This document shows positions 35,098 through 43,485 of a DNA stretch of 64,000 bases, one piece after another; position 1 is the first letter of the stretch; each line of letters begins with the position of its first letter. Both the position numbers and the translations under genes were made by a program. Origin of the DNA: Pyrinomonadaceae bacterium (lineage in GTDB: Bacteria; Acidobacteriota; Blastocatellia; Pyrinomonadales; Pyrinomonadaceae); assembly GCA_028284415.1 (NCBI GenBank), contig JANQRU010000006.1, forward strand, positions 248,001 through 312,000. Direction: 5' to 3'. The notes beneath the pieces were generated by a model. That model was not told where the DNA came from. It was given only the letters and a program-made list of their open reading frames with translations, and did not search any database.

Positions 35098-35670
35098 TTA
35101 ATTCTTGTCTGGCTCATCTTGAGCAAGTTCCCGATAAAGCCAAAGTTTTGCAAACTGCCAGTCTCTTTGAACGGTTTTTTCTGAGACTCCCAGAACTTTG
35201 GCAATTTCTTTTTGTTTGAGACCACTAAAAAACTGCATCTCGACGACTTTCGCCTTTCTCTCTTCCATTTCAGCAAGTCGAGTTAAAGCATCATCCAAAT
35301 CGAGTATGTCAGTTGCTTTTTGCCTGTCCTTGATTTGAATGTTTTCCAAGGTGATAGCTTTTATGCCACCGCCTCGCTTATCCGTTGCAATTTTCCTCGC
35401 GTGGTCAACCAAAATCCGACGCATAGTCGTTGCTGCAACCGCGTAAAAATGAGCTCGATCCTCCCAATTCAAACGGTTAATATCTGCGAGTCGCATATAT
35501 GCTTCATTAACAAGTGCGGTCGGTTGAAGTGTGTGATTTTTACGCTCGCGGCTCAAATATGATTTTGCCTGTTTTTTGAGTTCTTCATAAACGAGTGGAA
35601 ATAAACGGTCAACAGCCGTTTCATCACCTGCTTTCCAGTCATATAAAATTTTTGTAATTTCTTCTGCCAC
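35098..35670 (-). CDS. ECF RNA polymerase sigma factor, TIGR02999 type
   Basis: A 190-residue sigma factor. Region 2 spans DRLFPLVYEELKKQAKSYL, AYMRLADINRLNWEDRAHFYAVAATTMRRILVDHARK. Region 4 is LDDALTRLAEMEERKAKVVEMQFFSGLKQKEIAKVLGVSEKTVQRDWQFAKLWL. The 'HTLQPTALVNEAYMRL' and 'FYAVAATTMRRILVDHAR' strings are characteristic of TIGR02999, which is common in acidobacteria and planctomycetes. No anti-sigma gene is adjacent; the nearby kinase-TPR gene may control it instead. It lies 43 nt downstream of bioA on the same strand, so read-through from the biotin genes is possible. Confidence 0.9.
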   Translation of the reverse strand: MAEEITKILYDWKAGDETAVDRLFPLVYEELKKQAKSYLSRERKNHTLQPTALVNEAYMRLADINRLNWEDRAHFYAVAATTMRRILVDHARKIATDKRGGGIKAITLENIQIKDRQKATDILDLDDALTRLAEMEERKAKVVEMQFFSGLKQKEIAKVLGVSEKTVQRDWQFAKLWLYRELAQDEPDKN

Positions 35671-35713
35671 TTGATTTTATGAGATTATATACGGAAATTC
35701 GGATTTTCTACAA

Positions 35714-37021
35714 TTATTTTGAATCATGACTGGTTAAAACATCTTCAATCTCACTCAATACCCAATCGATTTCTTTTTCTTCGATTATGTAAGGTGGCAT
35801 AAATAAGAGAACATTTCCAAGTGGACGCAAGACAATATTGCGTTTCAAGAATTCTTGGTAAAGATTTTGTCCGATGTCAGCAAGATAACCACCGTCTGAA
35901 ACTTTTAACTCAAAGGCGAGGACTCCGCCGATTATTCGGACATCTTCTACAATATTGAAGGTTGACAATTTTGGTTCAAACTCTCGAAACTTACTATTAA
36001 TGAAAACAATCTTTTCGAGTGTGTTTTCTTGTTCAAATAATTCAAGGTTTGCTATTCCAACAGCACAAGCGAGCGGATTCGCACAGTAAGAATGTCCATG
36101 AAAGAAAGTTTTTAAGCGGTCGTCATCGTAAAATGCTTCGAAAATTTCTTCGGTTGCGGCGGTTGCTCCGAGTGGCATATATCCTGCGGTCAAGGCTTTG
36201 GATAAACAAATGATGTCAGGTGAGATTTCGGCGTGGTCGCAGGCAAACATTTTTCCGGTTCTGCCAAAACCTGTCAGGACTTCATCAGCAATCAGCAAAA
36301 CGCCGTATTTGTCGCAAAGCTCGCGGACGCGTTTTAGGTAATCCGCTTCCCAAACGATCATTCCGCCTGCACCTTGAAGCATAGGTTCGATTATTACAGC
36401 AGAAGTTTCTTTATGATGTTTTTCAAGCAGATTTTCTAGGCTTTCGATGCAGGAAAGATTGCATTTTTGTTTGCATTTATCACAATGCAAAGCATAAGGA
36501 GCTTCGGCACGTAGAACTTTGAAAAGTAAATTTTTAAATGGAGCAGTAAAAGCCGAGTCATCGCTGGCAGACATCGCACCTATTGTATCGCCGTGATAGG
36601 CGTGTTCGAGGGCAATAAATGTGCGGCGTTCTTCGCCTTTGTTTCGCCAATATTGATACGCCATTTTTAAGCCGACCTCAACCGCTGTTGAGCCGTTATC
36701 GGAATAAAAAACTCTCGTCAAACCTTCGGGTAAAACTTCGACTAATTTTTCTGCCAAAAGAACAGCGGGTTCGTGTGTGAAACCTGCGAAAATTACGTGC
36801 TCCAAAGTTTCAGCCTGTTTTCGCAAGGCTTCATTTAGATAAGGATTTGAATGACCGTGCGTATTCACCCACCAACTCGAAACACCATCAAGCAATTTCC
36901 GCCCGTCTTCCGTCTCCAGCCAAACCCCTTTCGCCCCGACAATCGGAATCGGCAGTTGTGCGATCTTTTCCTGCGTATATGGATGCCAGAGGTATTTTCT
37001 ATCTTTTTCTAAAATGTTCAT
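35714..37021 (-). CDS. bioA: Adenosylmethionine-8-amino-7-oxononanoate aminotransferase
   Basis: PLP enzyme that converts KAPA to DAPA in biotin synthesis using SAM as amino donor. The 435 residues start DRKYLWHPYTQ, typical of BioA, followed by GVSSWWVNTHGHSNP, VFYSDNGSTAVEVGLKMAYQYW, the Asp of LLIADEVLTGFGRTG, and the PLP Lys in SKALTAGYMPLGA. The 'CDKCKQKCNLSC' insert is Cys-rich and also seen in some BioA branches. It is downstream of bioF, bioD and two small genes on the same strand. Confidence 0.95.
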   Translation of the reverse strand: MNILEKDRKYLWHPYTQEKIAQLPIPIVGAKGVWLETEDGRKLLDGVSSWWVNTHGHSNPYLNEALRKQAETLEHVIFAGFTHEPAVLLAEKLVEVLPEGLTRVFYSDNGSTAVEVGLKMAYQYWRNKGEERRTFIALEHAYHGDTIGAMSASDDSAFTAPFKNLLFKVLRAEAPYALHCDKCKQKCNLSCIESLENLLEKHHKETSAVIIEPMLQGAGGMIVWEADYLKRVRELCDKYGVLLIADEVLTGFGRTGKMFACDHAEISPDIICLSKALTAGYMPLGATAATEEIFEAFYDDDRLKTFFHGHSYCANPLACAVGIANLELFEQENTLEKIVFINSKFREFEPKLSTFNIVEDVRIIGGVLAFELKVSDGGYLADIGQNLYQEFLKRNIVLRPLGNVLLFMPPYIIEEKEIDWVLSEIEDVLTSHDSK

Positions 37022-37045
37022 TAATTGTAAAAAGAAAATATTTGC

Positions 37046-37075
37046 CCGCGAATAAACGCGAAAGAACGCGAAAAA
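37046..37075. repeat. Short tandem ACGCGAA-type repeats before bioA
   Basis: Three copies of (A)CGCGAA at about 10-11 nt spacing in the 59-nt gap between the bioA start and the preceding gene. Such degenerate intergenic strings often recur genome-wide. It also replaces any clear Shine-Dalgarno for bioA. Confidence 0.35.
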
Positions 37076-37080
37076 ATTGA

Positions 37081-37398
37081 TTATTCAAATACTAAAAAAT
37101 CATCGACTACTTCACCATTTTCGTCTTGGTGATAGCAATAATAACCAAATTCATCGCCGTTTGGATAATGCAATGACAAATTTGCTTCCAAGATATAATG
37201 GGTTTTGTTTCGTTCAAAAAACTGAATTCTTACGTAGTTTTCCTTAGCAACTATATCTTTAAGTGAAATACCAATTTCTTCATCTATCAATTCATTATTG
37301 TTTTCCGCACTACAATTATTAATACATTCATCAAAATAAATTTTTGCTTTTGAGTACAAAACCTCAAAATCTAATTTTTCTAATACCTTAGCATCCAT
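37081..37398 (-). CDS. Small acidic hypothetical protein in the biotin operon
   Basis: A 105-residue acidic protein (VLEKLDFEVLYSKAKIYFDE ... ENGEVVDDFLVFE). It is soluble with helix then strands, and no family was recognised. Its ATG shares the A of the upstream stop codon (TAATG), so translation is coupled to the DUF2695 gene. Proteins of this kind occur as small cytoplasmic or immunity-like proteins, but nothing here proves that. A role in biotin metabolism is suggested only by position. Confidence 0.6.
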   Translation of the reverse strand: MDAKVLEKLDFEVLYSKAKIYFDECINNCSAENNNELIDEEIGISLKDIVAKENYVRIQFFERNKTHYILEANLSLHYPNGDEFGYYCYHQDENGEVVDDFLVFE

Positions 37399-37685
37399 TA
37401 CTTTTTTTCATCTCTTGAATCAAATATTTTTCGCCAAGGAACGGCAATCTCTTCCAGAATTTTGCAATCGCAATAGCCACCTTGTTGGGAAAGCCAACCA
37501 GAAACTTTTGGAAAGTTCATCATTTTCTGCATCATATACTGCATTGTGAAACGCGAAGTGTGGTCACAACCCTGCGAATCGATTTTCATCTCTAGATAAT
37601 CAAATAAGCTGTCGAATTGCTCTTTTGTGGCGGGCAGTTTTGTTTTGATATGTCGCTCTAGTTCTTCGCCATTTAGCTGAGCCAT
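37398..37685 (-). CDS. DUF2695 protein
   Basis: A 95-residue protein with the DUF2695 (PF10905) signature: a helical segment FDSLFDYLEMKI, then GCDHTSRFTMQYM and the C-terminal WLSQQGGYCDCKIL with conserved Gly and two Cys. The Cys and His residues (GCDHT, CDC) could bind a metal. Function is unknown. The ATG at 37685 overlaps the bioD stop as TAATG; an ATG 11 codons earlier is less likely. Its stop is in turn coupled to the next gene. Confidence 0.75.
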   Translation of the reverse strand: MAQLNGEELERHIKTKLPATKEQFDSLFDYLEMKIDSQGCDHTSRFTMQYMMQKMMNFPKVSGWLSQQGGYCDCKILEEIAVPWRKIFDSRDEKK

Positions 37686-38341
37686 TATTTCAACTTCTCT
37701 TTTTTTAACGATTGCCATAAATTATTTTTGCTCCAATTATTTAATATCTTAAAGTCAAGTTTCTCAAATTTCGGCATTTCTGCCAAAACCGAAACTTTGC
37801 CGTAATGCTCAATGGCTTTTCTGTTTTCAAGATTCGGTTCGCCATTCATAATGACACCGAGAATTTCAATGTTTTGATTTCGCAAAGATTCAATTGTTAA
37901 AAGTGTGTGATTGATCGTGCCGAGTACCGAACGAGAAACAATAACAGTCGGAAGATTTAGTTTTTGCATCAGATCAATCATTAAATCTTTCTCATTTAAA
38001 GGTACCAAAATTCCGCCTGCACCTTCGACAATGTAAAATTTCTTATCATTACTTTTATTGCAATCTAAGATTTTTTCAATTGTTATCTCAACATCTGCAA
38101 GTCTTGCCGAAAGATGCGGCGAAAGCGGTTTTTCCAAACGAATGCCATTTTCATGAATTTCTTCCACGGAACAACTAGCAAGATTTCTCACCATTTCCGT
38201 GTCATTATCTTCTTCGATCCCCGTCTGCACAGGCTTCCAATAACAGATATTTTCGTGATTTCTTAAAGCACACATCAAGCAGGCAGAAGCTATCGTTTTA
38301 CCAACTTCGGTGTCCGTTCCTGTAATAAAAACCCCTTTCAT
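37685..38341 (-). CDS. bioD: Dethiobiotin synthetase
   Basis: ATP-dependent closure of the ureido ring: DAPA to dethiobiotin. The 218 residues begin MKGVFITGTDTEVGKTIASA, the P-loop signature. KPVQTGIE, the acidic metal-binding VEGAGGILVPLNE, and the VSRSVLGTINHTLLTIESLR segment follow. It is tightly coupled to the DUF2695 gene. Upstream, a 128-bp inverted-repeat element separates it from bioF. Confidence 0.95.
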   Translation of the reverse strand: MKGVFITGTDTEVGKTIASACLMCALRNHENICYWKPVQTGIEEDNDTEMVRNLASCSVEEIHENGIRLEKPLSPHLSARLADVEITIEKILDCNKSNDKKFYIVEGAGGILVPLNEKDLMIDLMQKLNLPTVIVSRSVLGTINHTLLTIESLRNQNIEILGVIMNGEPNLENRKAIEHYGKVSVLAEMPKFEKLDFKILNNWSKNNLWQSLKKEKLK

Positions 38342-38353
38342 AAGTTGCTTGTA

Positions 38354-38481
38354 AAATCAGTATAGCGAACGATAGTGAGCAGGTAAAAAATTGAAATGAC
38401 TGTGCAAAAAACTCAAGTAATTTTCTGAAATTCGTCTCTTGAGTAATTAATCTTGCTCACTATCGTTCGCTATACTGATTT
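38354..38481. repeat. Inverted-repeat element between bioF and bioD
   Basis: Two perfect 28-bp arms (38354-38381 and 38454-38481) enclose 72 bp. The arms contain TATAGCGAACGATAGTGAGC, which resembles the REP-like strings found scattered in many genomes. The last bases of bioF, including its TAG stop, lie in the right arm. The element starts only 13 nt before the bioD start codon. It could be a paired REP/MITE insertion or a folded attenuator. Confidence 0.7.
38405..38444 (-). terminator. Terminator-like hairpin within the inverted-repeat element
   Basis: On the minus strand ACTCAAG (38438-38444) pairs with CTTGAGT (38411-38417) around a 20-nt loop and is followed by TTTTT. It could end the bioF transcript before bioD unless the larger 28-bp arms fold first. 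Confidence 0.5.
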
Positions 38482-39597
38482 GCAAATATCTTTTAATTTC
38501 TCAACAAACTCTTTCAAAATTTCTTCACTCAAACTCAGATTCAAAGTTACTCTCAAACGTGAAGTTCCTTCAGCAACCGTCGGTGGTCGAATTGCCCGGA
38601 CATCAAAACCTTCGGCTTGCAATTTATTTGCAATTGCCACAGTCTTTTCACTTTCGCCAATAATTATTGGGACGATCTGCGTTTTATCTGTCGGTGCATC
38701 GAAACCGTTTTCAACTAATAGCTGATTAAAATACTTGCATAGATGATTTAATTCTCCACGCCTTTTTTTCTCACTCTCGATTATTTCTATTGCCATCATA
38801 AGAGCATCCGCAACCGCCGGAATCGGTGCGGTGGAGAAAATAAAAGATCGGCATTTGTTAATTAAATATTCGATGGTTTGATTGCTTCCGGCAATGAAAG
38901 CTCCTGAAACTCCCAAAGCTTTTCCAGCTGTGTTTATTGATAAAAAAACATCCTTGCCGATTCCGAATTCTTCGATCAATCCACTTCCCTTTTTACCGTA
39001 AAGTCCAACCGAATGTGCTTCATCAATGATAAGATTCGTATTTGTCCTTCGGCAAATTTCAGCATATTCTTTGAGCGGAGCGATGTCGCCATCCATCGAA
39101 AAAAGTGATTCCGTCACGAGAAACTTTTGCCCTTTGCATTCTGTTTCGTTTAATAATTTTTTAACTTCTTCAACATCAAAATGCTTAAAAAGTTCTTTTC
39201 GGCATTTTGCCAAACGAATGCCATCAATCAAACTCGCGTGATTTAATTCGTCGGAAAATATGACATCGTCTTTTTCCAAAAACGTCTGCATTATGCCGAT
39301 ATTTGCTTGATAACCGCTTGAAAAATAAAGTGAATTTTCAGTGCCTTTCCAATCGGCAAACTTTTGTTCAACTTCACGAAAACAATCTCTTTCTCCCCGA
39401 AGCAGACGAGATGCGGTCGAGCCGACACCTTCGCGTTTTACAGCTTCAATCATAGCGTTTTTTAGACACTCATCTTTTGCCAGACCGAGATAATCGTTTG
39501 AAGAAAGGTCAATTCCCTTAGGACTTGAAAGCTGTCGCTTTAAGCCTTTTGATTCGATCTCGTTGAGTCTGTTTTTGATTCTACTTTGCAAATCCAC
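38470..39597 (-). CDS. bioF: 8-amino-7-oxononanoate synthase
   Basis: PLP enzyme joining pimeloyl-thioester and alanine to KAPA. At 375 residues it is slightly short for the family. Motifs: SSNDYLGLA, GSTASRLLRGER, YFSSGYQANIG, DELNHASLIDG, FLVTESLFSMDGD, LIIDEAHSVGLYGKKGSG, and the PLP Lys in INTAGKALGVSGAFIAG. The gene's end lies within a 28-bp inverted-repeat arm, so its last codons may derive from that element. Confidence 0.94.
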   Translation of the reverse strand: MDLQSRIKNRLNEIESKGLKRQLSSPKGIDLSSNDYLGLAKDECLKNAMIEAVKREGVGSTASRLLRGERDCFREVEQKFADWKGTENSLYFSSGYQANIGIMQTFLEKDDVIFSDELNHASLIDGIRLAKCRKELFKHFDVEEVKKLLNETECKGQKFLVTESLFSMDGDIAPLKEYAEICRRTNTNLIIDEAHSVGLYGKKGSGLIEEFGIGKDVFLSINTAGKALGVSGAFIAGSNQTIEYLINKCRSFIFSTAPIPAVADALMMAIEIIESEKKRRGELNHLCKYFNQLLVENGFDAPTDKTQIVPIIIGESEKTVAIANKLQAEGFDVRAIRPPTVAEGTSRLRVTLNLSLSEEILKEFVEKLKDICKSV

Positions 39598-39649
39598 TAT
39601 GAAATTTTAACAGGGATGGGGGAGATTGACAGGGAGTAAACAAAGATTT

Positions 39650-40960
39650 TCAGATTTGGTTTTTATAATCTCTTTCATCCCCTCCATCTCTGTTATTACT
39701 ATTTGCTTCTGCCTCCGCTTTGGCGTCTTCGAGTTCTTTTTGTTTCAATCCTTCGCGTCCATCGTAAGCTATGAATTTTGGCAATAGAATTGCCAAAACG
39801 ATTGTTCCAATGACTGCCAAAGCACCGCCTGAAATTACTGAGGTTTTGACATCCGTAAAATACGCGACGACTCCGCTTTCTGCATCACCGAGCATTGGTC
39901 CAGTTAGAAAACTTATCATTTCGATTCCGGCAAGCCTTCCGCGATACCTGTCGGGAATGGATTGATTCCACATCGTCTGGCGGAAAACGCCGCTGTACAT
40001 ATCAAAGAAACCGGCGACGGCTAGAAAGAAAAGTGCGAGATAAAAATTCTCTAAAGATAAACCAAAAAAGATCATCGCAACGCCCCAACCGCCTGCCGCT
40101 ATTGCGACCATCAAACCGTGGCGATACACGTGCCTTGTCCAGCTTGATGTGAAAGTTGCGATTAGAGCACCGATTGCGATAGCCGAATAAAACCAACCGA
40201 CATACGCAAGTACTCCGAGCGAAAGTGCGATAGCCGGAAAGAGTGCTTTCGGCATTCCGAAAAACATCGCATTTATATCAACGAGATATGTTCCGAGCAA
40301 TTCCTGTCTGCTGACCGCATATTTGAATCCTTTTTTAATTGATTGAAAATTCGGTCGGTCAGCATTTGCGGGCGGTGGAACTTGGCTAATCATCCAGACT
40401 GCCACCATTGATGCAAGAAATGTTAAAAAATCAATAAAATATGCAAGTGATGCTCCATATTTGGCGATGATAAATCCGCCGAGTATCGGGCTGACAATAA
40501 ACCCGAATTCGCCTCTTAGAGTATTCAAAGATGCAACCGCTGACATGTGTTCGAGCGGAACGATTTTTGGAATTAAAGCTTCAAATGAAGGTCTCTGTAA
40601 ACCTGCAAGTCCAGCGTGAATCCCGACTGCTGTAAAAATAACCCAAATTTGCGGATTTGGCAGAAGTGCATTAATAAGCAAAATTAAAGTCGTCAAAATC
40701 AAACCGATTTCTGTCAAACGTAAGATCATTCGCCGATCAACTGCATCTGCTAAAGCACCGCCGATAAACGCCAAAATGAACATCGGCACGAATTCCGCCA
40801 CGCCGATCAAACCGACCATCAAATTTGATTCGGTGAGTTGGTACATCTGCACGGGGACAACTATAAAAGTCATCATAGTGCCGAAAAAAGAAATCAATTG
40901 CCCAAAGAAAAGCAGACGATAATCTCTCGAAATTCGTAATGGTGTTATGTCTATAAACAT
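39650..40960 (-). CDS. MFS transporter, enterobactin-exporter (EntS)-like
   Basis: A 436-residue, 12-helix transporter. It starts with PLRISRDYRLLFFGQLISFFG and carries the MFS A-loop GGALADAVDRRMIL. The sequence resembles the EntS/MFS_3 branch (PF05977) used for siderophore or drug export. Substrate is unknown. It lies 53 nt upstream of bioF on the same strand and may be cotranscribed, which leaves biotin-precursor transport as a remote alternative. Confidence 0.85.
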   Translation of the reverse strand: MFIDITPLRISRDYRLLFFGQLISFFGTMMTFIVVPVQMYQLTESNLMVGLIGVAEFVPMFILAFIGGALADAVDRRMILRLTEIGLILTTLILLINALLPNPQIWVIFTAVGIHAGLAGLQRPSFEALIPKIVPLEHMSAVASLNTLRGEFGFIVSPILGGFIIAKYGASLAYFIDFLTFLASMVAVWMISQVPPPANADRPNFQSIKKGFKYAVSRQELLGTYLVDINAMFFGMPKALFPAIALSLGVLAYVGWFYSAIAIGALIATFTSSWTRHVYRHGLMVAIAAGGWGVAMIFFGLSLENFYLALFFLAVAGFFDMYSGVFRQTMWNQSIPDRYRGRLAGIEMISFLTGPMLGDAESGVVAYFTDVKTSVISGGALAVIGTIVLAILLPKFIAYDGREGLKQKELEDAKAEAEANSNNRDGGDERDYKNQI

Positions 40961-41131
40961 TTGGCGAAAGAGTAATTCTAGTTCTAAAAAGTCTTAAAGC
41001 ATAGTGCAAATTGAATATTAGTTTTTAACCTTTGGCGTGTTTTATTTACCACTCACAAAGTTTCTATTTCAAAATCCCGTCTTTCTTTTTACTATTGCTG
41101 AAAAAATTCAAATCAATTTTTCCAAATACTT

Positions 41132-42568
41132 ATGACAAAAGTGTCCAAAATATTTCACTTATATTTATTTTCAGTATTTTTTGTTCTTTTTTCAGTTTCC
41201 TGTTTTGCGAACAATTTGGAAATCAAAAATGTCCGCTACTTTGCTAATAGAGATTCAAAAGGTGAGCATCGCGTGATTTTTGATCTGAGTTGGCAAAACG
41301 CTTGGCGAAATTCGCGGAATTACGATGCGGCTTGGGTATTTCTTAAATTTCCACTAGGAAATGGCGACACGCATGCTAAGCTTGCGGCAGATGGACACGC
41401 AATTATCCAACTTCCAAACTCAAATTCTCCGAAAGCCAAAATTGATGTAGGCAAAGACGGCAACGGATTTTTTATTTATCCGGCAGAAAATTTTCGCGGC
41501 AATATAAACTGGCGTGTGAACATAAAGTTAAACCTTTCAAAATTTGGCGAAAGAATCCCGCGAACTCAACCAAAGATTTTCGGAATTGAGATGGTTTATA
41601 TTCCGAAAGGCAGTTTTACGTTGGGTGAACCGAGCGAAAAAGCTTTGAACTATGGAGCGTTTTATCGTTCAAATGCTAATGGTGAGCCTAGCGGTTTGGT
41701 TGAAATAAATTCCGAATCGGCAATCAATGTCAGTGCGTCGGATGGAAGTTTGTATTATCGCAAAGCGACTTATGTTGGAGATCAAAAAGGTCCGATTCCC
41801 GCTACTTTTCCGAAAGGATTTAATGCTTTTTATGCAATGAAGTACGAACTCACACAAGGTTTTTATGCTTATTTTTTGAATAGCATTTCGAGTGATGCGA
41901 CATTTGAGCGGGTGAATTTTGGTGGACGGGATTATTTTGAAAATAAAGGAACGATCAAATTAAAAAATGGTCATTACATCGCTGAAAAACCGAATCAACC
42001 TATGAACTTTATAACTTGGGATGATGGACTTGCATTTGCTGATTGGGCAGCACTTCGTCCTATGACGGAACTTGAGTTTACCAAGGCTGGTCGTGGCTCT
42101 CGCAAACCGTCTGCAAATGAATTTCCATGGGGAACAAATGATTCAAAACAGCTTGCAAGAATCGTCGATTCGGAAAATAATTTAACGCTCATAAATAATT
42201 GGACGGAAGATAAACTTTCGAATCAGACACTTTCCTTTTTTGGTGCTTCATATTTTTGGGTGATGGACTTATCGGGCAGTTTGTGGGAAAGAGTTATCAC
42301 GATTGGCTCGCCCGACGGTCGTGCATTCAAAGGCACACACGGCGATGGCGAATTGGGCGAACGCGGAGATTCTACAAACGAAGATTGGTCGCAAACAAAA
42401 CGAAACAAAAATGGACACGGCTATCGTGGCGGAGGCTTCTATTTTCAAGGTCGTGCCGAACACGAATTTAATCCATATAGTCCGATAGCTTACCGTAGAT
42501 TTGGCGGATGGTCGGGAGCGGATTCGCATATAGCTTACGGATTTCGTTGTGTGAGAACAGCAGAATAA
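41132..42568 (+). CDS. Secreted formylglycine-generating-enzyme-like (SUMF1/EgtB fold) protein
   Basis: A 478-residue exported protein. The signal peptide at 1-26 ends SVSCFA. The N-terminal ~150 residues form a beta-rich domain. From about 150 the FGE-sulfatase pattern appears: MVYIPKGSFTLGEPS, YELTQGFYAYFLN, QPMNFITWDDGLAFADW, RPMTELEFTKAGRG, FPWG, MDLSGSLWERV, and GYGFRCVRTAE. The catalytic Cys pair of true formylglycine enzymes is not evident, so it may be a structural or non-heme-iron relative. A retropepsin-like gene follows 22 nt downstream. Confidence 0.82.
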   Translation: MTKVSKIFHLYLFSVFFVLFSVSCFANNLEIKNVRYFANRDSKGEHRVIFDLSWQNAWRNSRNYDAAWVFLKFPLGNGDTHAKLAADGHAIIQLPNSNSPKAKIDVGKDGNGFFIYPAENFRGNINWRVNIKLNLSKFGERIPRTQPKIFGIEMVYIPKGSFTLGEPSEKALNYGAFYRSNANGEPSGLVEINSESAINVSASDGSLYYRKATYVGDQKGPIPATFPKGFNAFYAMKYELTQGFYAYFLNSISSDATFERVNFGGRDYFENKGTIKLKNGHYIAEKPNQPMNFITWDDGLAFADWAALRPMTELEFTKAGRGSRKPSANEFPWGTNDSKQLARIVDSENNLTLINNWTEDKLSNQTLSFFGASYFWVMDLSGSLWERVITIGSPDGRAFKGTHGDGELGERGDSTNEDWSQTKRNKNGHGYRGGGFYFQGRAEHEFNPYSPIAYRRFGGWSGADSHIAYGFRCVRTAE

Positions 42569-42590
42569 TTGTTTTTGGAAGGATGAAAAT

Positions 42591-43448
42591 ATGAAAGGAA
42601 TAATTTTAAGTTTTATAATCGTTGTTTTATGTTCCGCTCAGAATAACTCTGTCGTACACAAAGAATCTTTTTATTCCGAAGTTCCATTCGAGGTGGAAAA
42701 TAGTCGGATATATATTAAAGTTTTTGTTAATGATAAGCCGTTCAGATTTCTTTTTGATACTGGGGCTTCAGGTTATGGGAGATTAGATTCCGCCGTAGTG
42801 AAAGAGCTGCAAATCCCAATAACAGGGACGAGTAGTAATTCCGATGGCGTAAATGTAAGAAGAATTGATAATGTAGAGGTAAAAAATATCAGATTCGGAA
42901 AAATAAAACTTGAAGAAATTACTTTACTTTCGAGGGATTATAATCGAAGTAGAAAAAAGGGCGAAAAGCTTACAAATGGAATCATCGGCAGGCGATTTTG
43001 GGAGAATTATACACTTACAATTAATAATGAAAGGAAAAGGCTGATTTTTACTGACAAGCCTCTTTCATTAAATGATAAAAACACAGTTCAGTATGAAAGA
43101 CCTTTTGAGATTCCTGTTGAAGTTGGTGAAGTAAAAACTGTGGGGAGTATAGATATGGGTTCTAATTTAGTTATGCACTTTCCTATGAAATATACCAAAT
43201 CCGGCAAAGTTTCGGAACTCGTCAAAGCCGGAGAAGGATTTCGTGCCAATACAGTTTTTTATTTGTGGGAAGGAGAATTTACAGACCCGATAAAAATTTT
43301 AGGGAACACCGAAAATAATCTCAAAGTCTTGTTTTCTGAAAAAGCTAGGCGAGTCAACATTGGAATGGGGCTTTTGAAAAATTACAATTTGTCATTTGAT
43401 CAGAAAAACCGCCTCGTCAAACTAAGGAAATTTACCGACAACGATTAA
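42591..43448 (+). CDS. Retropepsin-like aspartic protease
   Basis: A 285-residue exported protein (short hydrophobic N-terminus GIILSFIIVVLCSAQ). The active-site motif is FLFDTGASGYGRLDS near residue 58, the Asp-Thr-Gly triad of retropepsins. A second region, TNGIIGRRFWENYTLTINNE, matches the 'GxLG.dfL....l.iD...' strand of bacterial retropepsin-like proteins. A second weaker motif, GSIDMGSN near 190, could be the degenerate partner of a two-lobed enzyme. Substrate is unknown. Confidence 0.78.
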   Translation: MKGIILSFIIVVLCSAQNNSVVHKESFYSEVPFEVENSRIYIKVFVNDKPFRFLFDTGASGYGRLDSAVVKELQIPITGTSSNSDGVNVRRIDNVEVKNIRFGKIKLEEITLLSRDYNRSRKKGEKLTNGIIGRRFWENYTLTINNERKRLIFTDKPLSLNDKNTVQYERPFEIPVEVGEVKTVGSIDMGSNLVMHFPMKYTKSGKVSELVKAGEGFRANTVFYLWEGEFTDPIKILGNTENNLKVLFSEKARRVNIGMGLLKNYNLSFDQKNRLVKLRKFTDND

Positions 43449-43485
43449 AATCAGAAGCTTTTGCTACTAAAAAAGATTTTTCATT

